The notes under the pieces: generated by a model
The model's database searches: none
Seen by the model: the letters and a program-made list of their open reading frames with translations, nothing else
Told to the model about the DNA's origin: nothing
Translations under genes and position numbers: made by a program
Shown here: positions 8,891-15,317 of the stretch, one piece after another
Layout of the letters: each line of letters begins with the position of its first letter
Numbering within the stretch: position 1 is the first letter of the stretch
Assembly (NCBI RefSeq): GCF_019802055.1
Contig: NZ_JAHVHW010000012.1
Coordinates: 227,321 to 291,320 of the forward strand
Origin: Ferrimonas balearica
GTDB lineage: Bacteria > Pseudomonadota > Gammaproteobacteria > Enterobacterales > Shewanellaceae
Length of the DNA stretch: 64,000 nucleotides
Direction of reading: 5' to 3'

Positions 8891-8913
8891 GACATTAGGG
8901 AAACATCCCTGTC
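8891..8913. promoter_or_regulatory. Imperfect inverted repeat before the phasin operon
   Basis: GACA-TT-AGGG at 8891-8900 faces CCCTGTC at 8907-8913 across a 6-base centre, 23 bases before the first phasin start. It could be an operator. It does not resemble the repeat found before the fatty-acyl-CoA reductase gene. Confidence 0.35.
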
Positions 8914-8935
8914 GCCAGAATCAAAGGAGGGCATT

Positions 8936-9379
8936 ATGTCTAAGCGTGAACACACTCCCCCAATTGAGCAGGAAGCCATGGCTCGCAAGATCTGGCTGGC
9001 TGGTCTGGGTGCTTATGCCAAGAGCGCCAAAGAGGTGACCAACCTGTCCGAGCGCGGTCGTACCTGGTTTGAAGAGTTGATGGAAAGGGGCCGTGAGCTG
9101 GAAAACCAGACCAAGACCCGAGTTAAAGATGCGGCCTCTCAAACCCAGGAAGCCGTGACTCAGCAGATGAACGCACGGGTACAGCGCTTTACCGGCCTGG
9201 ATCCTCATCAGTTGGATGAACTGGACACCAAGCTCGACCAACTGGCCGAAGTGGTGGACAAGCTGGCTACCACCAAAGTAGCTCCGGCACCGGAAAAGCC
9301 CGTTGCCAAGGTAGAGCCTGATGTAAAACCGGCCCCGCGCCGCACCGCGCGGAAACCCGCTGCTAAGAAAGACGCTTAA
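8936..9379 (+). CDS. Phasin family protein 1 (granule-associated)
   Basis: A 147-residue phasin of the PhaI/PhaF type. Phasins are amphipathic proteins that coat storage granules. The N-terminal part has MARKIWLAGLGAYAKSAKE, followed by a long charged helix with heptad character (ARVQRFTGLDPHQLDELDTK, then LDQLAEVVDKLA). The tail after about residue 115 is rich in Ala, Pro and Lys (RRTARKPAAKKDA), like the histone-like tails of PhaF proteins. The ATG at 8936 has AAAGGAGGG 5-13 bases upstream. It is followed 17 bases later by a second phasin and then by WS/DGAT, so its granule may be wax ester or triacylglycerol and not PHA. Confidence 0.82.
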   Translation: MSKREHTPPIEQEAMARKIWLAGLGAYAKSAKEVTNLSERGRTWFEELMERGRELENQTKTRVKDAASQTQEAVTQQMNARVQRFTGLDPHQLDELDTKLDQLAEVVDKLATTKVAPAPEKPVAKVEPDVKPAPRRTARKPAAKKDA

Positions 9380-9396
9380 GCGTCCGGGAGGGAAGC

Positions 9397-9750
9397 ATGA
9401 CCATCGATATCCGTGATCGTGGCCAGGAGTGGATCCAGGACAGCGAACAGATGGCACGCAACATCTGGTTAGCTGGTCTCGGGGTATACAGTAAGAGCCT
9501 GGAAGAAGCGGCGGAGCGTCGTGACCAGACCGAATCCCTGTTTGATTCGCTGGTTGATGAAGGCCGTAATGTTGAAGCCCAGACTCGAGAGAATGTGGCT
9601 CAACAGGTGAAATCGGCCAATCAGAATGTCGAGGCGCGAGTTCAGGCCCTGTTTGCCCGTCTGAGCGGTGTGGACCCCCGTCGTATTGACCAACTGAACG
9701 CCAAGGTGGATCGCCTCACTGAGCTGGTGGCGAAGTTGGCCCAGAACTAG
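9397..9750 (+). CDS. Phasin family protein 2
   Basis: A 117-residue phasin, apparently a tandem paralogue of the one just upstream. It shares MARNIWLAGLGVYSKSLEEA near the start and ends with the matching coiled-coil element SGVDPRRIDQLNAKVDRL, then TELVAKLAQN. It lacks the basic Ala/Pro/Lys tail of its neighbour, so the two may differ in DNA or partner binding. The ATG at 9397 follows GGGAGGG, and only nine bases separate its stop from the WS/DGAT start, so it lies in the same operon. Confidence 0.8.
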   Translation: MTIDIRDRGQEWIQDSEQMARNIWLAGLGVYSKSLEEAAERRDQTESLFDSLVDEGRNVEAQTRENVAQQVKSANQNVEARVQALFARLSGVDPRRIDQLNAKVDRLTELVAKLAQN

Positions 9751-9759
9751 GGAGGGCCT

Positions 9760-11175
9760 ATGGCCAACCTGTCGTTACTGGATTTGGGGTTTGTCCTGTT
9801 TGAGAGTGACGCCACCCCATTGCACATTTCCGGTCTGGTGATGCTGTCTCCACCAGCCGGAGAGGTGGAAGGGTTCGGGCGTCGTCTGGTCGAGAAACTC
9901 TGGACCGGCGACCCGCCCGAGCCCCCTTTTGATCAGGTGCTGGATCTGGCCCTGACCCGCTGGCCCCGCTGGCGCTCCGCCAGCACAGTGGATCTAGGCT
10001 ACCATGTGCGCCACTCTCAACTTCCCGAGCCGGGTAATCCCCACCAACTGCTGGAGCTGATCAGTCGCATCCACAGCTATCGTCTCGACCGCAGCCGCCC
10101 CTTGTGGGAACTGTGGGTGATTGATGGCCTGGAGAGTGGCGAAGTGGCTTTGGTGGTGAAGATCCACCACTCTCTGGCGGACGGTGTGCGGGCCTCCAAG
10201 CTGTTTGCCCGCAGCTGCAGCCTGACCCCGGATGGTGAGACTCACCCCTTCTGGGTCGGTGCGGGGCAAACCGATGCCACCGCACGGGCTGAGCGTGCCT
10301 CGTTGCTCTCCTGCCTGCTGAGCAGCCGTGGGTTGATCCAGCGTCAGATTGGCGCCAGCATCGGCCTGGCCAAGCTGGCAGGAAAGCTGGCTCTTAACTC
10401 TCTGAATCTGCAACCAACCCGGCTGAAGGTGCCCTTTACCGCACCGCGTACGCCGTTCAACATCAGCCCTGATCGGGCCCGCACTGTGGCTCTGGCCAGC
10501 CTCCCTCTGCGTCGCTTCTCACGAATCGCCAAACTGACCGGCACCACCGCCAATGATGTGATGCTGACGGTCTGTGACATGGCGCTTCATCGCTATCTTC
10601 AGGTGCATAACTGGTCCAGCCGCAAACCGATGGTGGCGCTCATGCCCATCAATCTTCGTCGTGCCGATGAGGAGCCGGTAGAGTGCAACAAGATCAGTCT
10701 GGGCCTGGTGGAGTTGGGGCAGAGCGACGATCCTCCGCTGGTGCGCCTCGGTAATATTCGTGACGGCACCATGGGGGTGAAGCAGGAGGCGCTTGAGCTC
10801 TCCGGCGACGCTTACTACCAGTACTCCATCATCGTAAATGGGCTGGCGCTGACCGCAGGACGTCTGGGGCTGCACCACTATCTGCCTCCCGCCACCAATA
10901 TGTTGATCTCCAACGTCCCAGGTCCGACTCAGCCCCTGTACTATATGGGGGCAGAGGTGACGCAGATGTACCCGTTGTCACTGCTGTTACCTGGCCAAAC
11001 GCTTAATATCACCCTGTTGAGCTACGCCGGTCAGATCCATTTCGGTCTGGTGTGCTGCCGACGTTCATTGCCGGGATTTGATGCCATTGCGGATTACCTG
11101 CACCAATCCCTGACGGAGCTGGAGCAGGCAACTTTGGAAGCGGTCACCGATGTGGTGATGCAGCACACGGCCTAA
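9760..11175 (+). CDS. Wax ester synthase/diacylglycerol acyltransferase (WS/DGAT)
   Basis: A 471-residue O-acyltransferase of the WS/DGAT family, which esterifies fatty alcohols or diacylglycerol with acyl-CoA to form wax esters or triacylglycerol at the membrane and lipid-body surface. The catalytic HHxxxDG motif is intact as HHSLADG at residues 136-142, within VVKIHHSLADGVRASKLF. The family features PLWELWVIDGL, TANDVMLTVCD and the C-terminal MLISNVPGPTQPLYYMGA are also present. Length fits the family (450-500). The gene follows GGGAGGG and is nine bases after phasin 2. The long-chain alcohol substrate could come from the reductase encoded at 13234-15204. Confidence 0.93.
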   Translation: MANLSLLDLGFVLFESDATPLHISGLVMLSPPAGEVEGFGRRLVEKLWTGDPPEPPFDQVLDLALTRWPRWRSASTVDLGYHVRHSQLPEPGNPHQLLELISRIHSYRLDRSRPLWELWVIDGLESGEVALVVKIHHSLADGVRASKLFARSCSLTPDGETHPFWVGAGQTDATARAERASLLSCLLSSRGLIQRQIGASIGLAKLAGKLALNSLNLQPTRLKVPFTAPRTPFNISPDRARTVALASLPLRRFSRIAKLTGTTANDVMLTVCDMALHRYLQVHNWSSRKPMVALMPINLRRADEEPVECNKISLGLVELGQSDDPPLVRLGNIRDGTMGVKQEALELSGDAYYQYSIIVNGLALTAGRLGLHHYLPPATNMLISNVPGPTQPLYYMGAEVTQMYPLSLLLPGQTLNITLLSYAGQIHFGLVCCRRSLPGFDAIADYLHQSLTELEQATLEAVTDVVMQHTA

Positions 11176-11184
11176 GGAGGGGTT

Positions 11185-12111
11185 ATGCCCAGTTGGCGTG
11201 CCATTGCCCTGAATAAGTTGTTGTTTCGGGCCATGCGAAGCCGCTTTGCCCGCTGCAATGATGTGCACGCACTGCGTGCCACCATCAGCGGTCTGGATAA
11301 ACTGGGCAACTACATTCTCCCCCCGTCCGGTCTGGACAGTGTTCCGGACCAACTTGGGGGTGTTCCCTGCGACTGGATTTTGACCGGGCAGAGTGTCAGT
11401 GAGCGGGTGATTCTCTATTTCCACGGTGGGGGATTCTGCTTACGCTCTCCGGGGGTGCACGGCGCTTTGTTGGGACGGTTGGCAGAGAGCACCAGCTCCC
11501 GGGGGCTGATGGTGGATTATCGGCTGGCGCCAGAGTTTCCCTATCCTGCGGCGGTCAATGATTGCTTGTCGGTTTACGAGACCTTGCTCGAACAAGGGAT
11601 GGTGCCGGGGCAGTTGATCCTGGCGGGCGACTCCGCCGGGGGAAATCTGGTGCTGACCACCATGATGCAGGCCCGGGATCGCGGACTGCCTCAGCCAGCG
11701 GCGGGGATCCTGCTGTCGCCGGCGGTGGACATGGCGCTCAACGGCGAATCCGCCTTCCTGCTCCGAGAGGTGGACCCCTTCTTTGACCTGGGCTCACTGT
11801 TGCTGATGCGAAACTGTTATCTCAATGGCCATATGCCTTGCGATCCCCTTGTCTCCCCCTGCTATGGCGACCTGACCGAGCTGGCACCAATGATGATCCA
11901 TGTGGGGGCGCTGGAGATGCTGCAGGATGACTCGGTCAGGCTGGCGGCGCAGATCCGGCGCCAGGGCGGTGTGGTGGATCTCACCATCTGGCCTGGCTTG
12001 CCCCATGTCTTTCCGCTGTTCTACCAACTGCCGGAAGCCCGCGAAGCGATCAGCCGCATTCGCGAATTCGTTATCCACCATACCGATCATGGTGCACTCG
12101 GGCCGGATTAA
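11185..12111 (+). CDS. Alpha/beta hydrolase, HSL-type esterase/lipase
   Basis: A 308-residue hydrolase of the hormone-sensitive-lipase family. The oxyanion-hole motif HGGGF is at residues 80-84 and the nucleophile elbow GDSAGG has Ser150. An acidic residue in GALEMLQDD and a histidine in LPHVFPLF complete a plausible triad. No signal peptide is visible, so it should be cytoplasmic. It starts at the ATG at 11185 after AAGGAGG, nine bases past WS/DGAT, as last gene of the phasin operon. In this setting it may mobilise stored neutral lipid, though the substrate is inferred. It is convergent with the TetR gene, with five bases between and no terminator visible. Confidence 0.88.
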   Translation: MPSWRAIALNKLLFRAMRSRFARCNDVHALRATISGLDKLGNYILPPSGLDSVPDQLGGVPCDWILTGQSVSERVILYFHGGGFCLRSPGVHGALLGRLAESTSSRGLMVDYRLAPEFPYPAAVNDCLSVYETLLEQGMVPGQLILAGDSAGGNLVLTTMMQARDRGLPQPAAGILLSPAVDMALNGESAFLLREVDPFFDLGSLLLMRNCYLNGHMPCDPLVSPCYGDLTELAPMMIHVGALEMLQDDSVRLAAQIRRQGGVVDLTIWPGLPHVFPLFYQLPEAREAISRIREFVIHHTDHGALGPD

Positions 12112-12116
12112 GATGG

Positions 12117-12731
12117 TCAGTGGTTGCTGAGCGGCTCTTGCTGCGCCAGGAGGGGCGTCGGTTCCGGCAGATAGGGCTGCAGCAGCGTCAGCAAACAGCG
12201 GGCACTGAGCAGCAACTGAGTTTCGCTGTCCCGCTCCGGATCCAGCTCAAAGCAGAGGCTTGCCAGGGCACTGAGCATCAGGCTGTCTGCCAGCCGGTTC
12301 CGCTCCTCTTCCGGGATCCCTAACGGCGTAAGCCGGTCCAGCCTCTTCAGCAGCAGTTGGCTGATTTGGCGGATTTGGCGTAGCTGACGGCGCCAGGTTT
12401 GCGCCAGGCCGGGCTGGCCAAAGCGCAGTGCCTCCTGGTCCCGGAACAGGCATCGGAAATGGTGGCCCACCCTCAGTAGCGAGAGCAGAAAGGCCTCAAA
12501 ATCCACCGGTGTGTTCAGCTCCTGATCCATCCGCCGGTAGAGGCGGGCCAACGCCAAATCGCACTCTGCCAGCAGTGCCGCCAGAATCTCCTCCTTGCCA
12601 CGGAAGTGGTAGTAGAGATTGCCTGGGCTGATCCCCAGGCTGGTGGCAATGGTCAGTGCGCTGATGGCCGCGGTGCCCTCCTGATTGAACAGTTCAAGGC
12701 TGGCATCGAGGATCCTCTCCCGGGTCCCCAT
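12117..12731 (-). CDS. TetR-family transcriptional regulator
   Basis: A 204-residue repressor-like protein. The N-terminal helix-turn-helix (RERILDASLELFNQEG, then ALTIATSLGISPGNLYYHF) is typical TetR/AcrR. The C-terminal two thirds form an all-helical ligand domain without a family I can name. The ATG at 12731 overlaps the DUF2505 stop (TGATG), so it is translationally coupled. It is last in the reductase-DUF2505-TetR operon. A fatty acyl-CoA or similar ligand is a reasonable guess. A candidate operator lies before the first gene of this operon at 15220-15238. Confidence 0.9.
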   Translation of the reverse strand: MGTRERILDASLELFNQEGTAAISALTIATSLGISPGNLYYHFRGKEEILAALLAECDLALARLYRRMDQELNTPVDFEAFLLSLLRVGHHFRCLFRDQEALRFGQPGLAQTWRRQLRQIRQISQLLLKRLDRLTPLGIPEEERNRLADSLMLSALASLCFELDPERDSETQLLLSARCLLTLLQPYLPEPTPLLAQQEPLSNH

Positions 12732-13222
12732 CAGGCCACCTGGCACAACTGTCTGAGGTAGTGATACTCCAGCTTCATCAGCCGCTCACTGTCCCGGGCG
12801 GCGAACTGGGCCAGGGTCTTGCCGATAAAGGGCAGTTTGGATTCCAGGCTGAGCCGGATGGTATTGCGGCTGCCCTTATCGCGGACACTCAAAATCATGC
12901 CGCCTTGGATGGTCAGGGGCACCCCCAGGATCTGGATCGCCAGGGTGCAGTGGTAGCTGCCATCCTCCGTCTGACGCCAGTGTTCAGATTGCTCCAGCTG
13001 ATTGCGGTCACCGACCACCGATTTAAGCAAGCCGGGTACCGCACTCTCCACCTCGCGGAACGTCATCATGCGCCACTGTTGGCTGTTGTCATCGCACTGC
13101 AGGATCCGCACCTTATCGGCTCCAATTGCCTGGTATTTCGCTTTCACCGCATCCGGTTCACGAAACTGGGACACCAGCGTGTCCAGCGGGCAGTCGTAGT
13201 CGTGGGTTACCGTCAGTTCCAT
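12731..13222 (-). CDS. DUF2505-like protein (START/SRPBCC-type fold expected)
   Basis: A 163-residue protein starting MELTVTHDYDCPLDTLVSQF, consistent with DUF2505, a family expected to adopt a lipid-binding SRPBCC fold. The alternation of beta-rich segments (YHCTLAIQILGVPLTIQGGM) with a C-terminal helix (ARDSERLMKLEYHYLRQL) fits that. No signal peptide. It lies 11 bases after the fatty-acyl-CoA reductase gene and overlaps the TetR start. A role as an acyl-chain or wax-ester handling protein is an inference from context only. Confidence 0.7.
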   Translation of the reverse strand: MELTVTHDYDCPLDTLVSQFREPDAVKAKYQAIGADKVRILQCDDNSQQWRMMTFREVESAVPGLLKSVVGDRNQLEQSEHWRQTEDGSYHCTLAIQILGVPLTIQGGMILSVRDKGSRNTIRLSLESKLPFIGKTLAQFAARDSERLMKLEYHYLRQLCQVA

Positions 13223-13233
13223 GGCCAGGCTCC

Positions 13234-15204
13234 TTAAAAGTGAATGCCACGCAGCAGCGCCGCGAAGGTGATCTTTTCCTGCTGACGGGCCAGGTCTCTG
13301 TCCCGTCCATCATCATCGAACATGCGGAATGCGGAGTTCATGACGATCTCGGCCATCTTTGGTGCCACCGCATGCAGCACGGCACCAAAGATCCCCAGTC
13401 GGGTCGCGATCCGCTTCGGCTGATGCAGAATGCCCTGAAGCACCATGTCGGCGGCTTGATCCGGCGTCAGCGTGGGCACCTGCTCATAGAGTTTAGTGGG
13501 CGCGATCATCGGGGTGCGAACCAGCGGCATATTGATGGTGGTGAAGCGCACGCCGATGTCGGAGTACTCGGCCGCCGCACTGCGGCTAAAGGCTTCCAGT
13601 GCCGCTTTGGAGGCGACATAAGCGGAGAAGCGGGGGGCGTTGGTCAGTACACCGATGGAGGAGATATTGATGATCTGTCCTTTGCGGCGCTGGGTCATCC
13701 CTTCCAGTACCCCAAGGGTTAACCGAAGGGCGCCAAAGTAGTTGATGGCCATGGTGCGCTCGAAGTCGTGGAGGCGGTCCAGGGACTCGGCCACCGAGCG
13801 GCGGATGGATCGTCCGGCGTTGTTGATCAGCAGATCCACACCGCCATGCTCAGCATGAATGCGAGCCAGCAGGTGCTCCGACTCGGTGGCGTCGGTCAGG
13901 TCGGCCACATAGGGGTAGGCTTCGCCACCCAGCTCGGCGACCCGCTTGCAGGCTTCGCCCAACTCCTCCGCCTCTCTGGCCACCAGCAGCAGTCGAGCAC
14001 CACAAGGCGCCAGTTTCAGGGCCGTGGCCAGGCCGATGCCGGAGCTGGCGCCGGTCAACAATACCCGTTGTCCGGCGAGGCGCTGGCAAAGGCTTCGCTC
14101 GATAAATCGGTCCGGGTCCAGATTGCGCTCCCAGTAGTCCCAGATCTTCTCCGCGTAACTGGGCAGTGACGGACAGCGGATGTCTCCTTCCGCCAACAGT
14201 GCGTGGGTGTAGGCGCAGTCAAACCGGGTGGGGTAGTTGATCAGGGAGAGGGCGCTTTCCGGCAGGCCATACTCCTCCAGGATGGCGCGGCCGATCCGCT
14301 TGAGCGGTGGGGACTGCATCATGCTTTGCCACAGATGGCGCGGCACCACGTCGAACAGTCGGGTATTGATCCGCATCGCCATCCGAGGCGCATGGCCAGC
14401 GTCGGCAAACAGGTTGAGTACTTCACCGGCGCGCAGCGGGGTGGGATCAGTAAGGTGGAAACACTGGCCATCCAGATCGGGCCGGTGCGCCAGGTAATCC
14501 ATGGCATCGGTGACGAAATCCACCGGCACGATGTTTAACCGTCCCCCTTCAACGCCGAGCAGCGGCACCCAGCGGGGCAGGTTATCCCGCAGCTTTTGCA
14601 GCAGCTTGAAGAAGAGGTAGGGGCCGTCTACCCGATCCGCTTCCCCGCTGTTGGAGTCCCCAACCACGATGCCGGGGCGATAGATACGAACGGTAAGATC
14701 GTGCGCCTCACGGACCGCTTTCTCCGCCAGGTGTTTGGTCAGGAAGTAGGGGTGGTCGAGCTGTTCCGCTTCGGTGAACATGTTTTCGTTAAAGTGACCA
14801 CGATAAAGGCCGGCTGCGGCGATGGAGCTGATGTGGTGGAAACAGCCAGCCCGAATCTGCCGGGCCAGCTCCAGAGTGTTTTTGGTGCCTTCGACGTTAG
14901 CGCGGATTTGAGACTCGGCGGAAGCTTTGAGATTGTAGATGGCGGCGAGGTGGAAGAGGTGGTCGATGTTTCCGGTCAGGCGTTGGATGTCGGTATCCGA
15001 GAGGCCCAGGTTGGGCTCCGTGATGTCGCCCTGAATGGGCACCAACCGCTCCGGTGTGAGCCCGAGTGGAGCGCCGATTTCCCCGAGTCGCTCAGCATCC
15101 TTGTCGGAGCGAACCAGGCAGTAGAATGTGCCTGGCCGCTTGGCCAGGCGTGCGAGTAGAAAACGGCCGATAAAGCCAGTGACGCCGGTAATGAAGTAGC
15201 CCAT
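13234..15204 (-). CDS. Two-domain fatty-acyl-CoA reductase (alcohol-forming, Marinobacter type)
   Basis: A 656-residue fusion of two short-chain dehydrogenase domains. Domain 1 (about 1-370) starts MGYFITGVTGFIGRFLLARL and has Y153xxxK157 (HPYFLTKHL). Domain 2 (about 375-656) has the nucleotide-binding LLTGASSGIGLA near 383-394, NNAG at 461 and Y529xxxK533. From memory it closely matches, end to end, the Marinobacter Maqu_2507-type reductase (about 660 aa), including YPTRFD, IWDYWERNLDPD, INMPLVRTPMIAPTK and the C-terminal ending RGIH plus one residue. That enzyme takes acyl-CoA through the aldehyde to the fatty alcohol. Both active sites look intact. It is first in an operon with DUF2505 and TetR, and its product is the alcohol substrate of the nearby WS/DGAT. 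Confidence 0.9.
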   Translation of the reverse strand: MGYFITGVTGFIGRFLLARLAKRPGTFYCLVRSDKDAERLGEIGAPLGLTPERLVPIQGDITEPNLGLSDTDIQRLTGNIDHLFHLAAIYNLKASAESQIRANVEGTKNTLELARQIRAGCFHHISSIAAAGLYRGHFNENMFTEAEQLDHPYFLTKHLAEKAVREAHDLTVRIYRPGIVVGDSNSGEADRVDGPYLFFKLLQKLRDNLPRWVPLLGVEGGRLNIVPVDFVTDAMDYLAHRPDLDGQCFHLTDPTPLRAGEVLNLFADAGHAPRMAMRINTRLFDVVPRHLWQSMMQSPPLKRIGRAILEEYGLPESALSLINYPTRFDCAYTHALLAEGDIRCPSLPSYAEKIWDYWERNLDPDRFIERSLCQRLAGQRVLLTGASSGIGLATALKLAPCGARLLLVAREAEELGEACKRVAELGGEAYPYVADLTDATESEHLLARIHAEHGGVDLLINNAGRSIRRSVAESLDRLHDFERTMAINYFGALRLTLGVLEGMTQRRKGQIINISSIGVLTNAPRFSAYVASKAALEAFSRSAAAEYSDIGVRFTTINMPLVRTPMIAPTKLYEQVPTLTPDQAADMVLQGILHQPKRIATRLGIFGAVLHAVAPKMAEIVMNSAFRMFDDDGRDRDLARQQEKITFAALLRGIHF

Positions 15205-15219
15205 ATGATCCCTTCCTTA

Positions 15220-15238
15220 TGACCACCAAGACTGGTCA
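15220..15238. promoter_or_regulatory. Candidate operator TGACCA-N7-TGGTCA before the reductase gene
   Basis: A perfect 6-base inverted repeat, TGACCA at 15220-15225 and TGGTCA at 15233-15238, lies 16 bases upstream of the reductase ATG. Its size suits a dimeric TetR-type repressor. The TetR gene is the third gene of the same operon, which would give autoregulation. Confidence 0.45.
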
Positions 15239-15269
15239 GGCCAGCCAGTGGGATCATTGTGGGCTGGTG

Positions 15270-15309
15270 AAAAAAACAGCGCAAAGGAAAGGCGGTTACT
15301 CTTTGCGCT
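15270..15309 (-). terminator. Intrinsic terminator of pheA
   Basis: On the minus strand AGCGCAAAG (15309-15301) pairs with CTTTGCGCT (15286-15278), followed by seven Ts (15276-15270). It lies directly after the pheA stop. Confidence 0.88.
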
Positions 15310-15317
15310 CGATCAAT

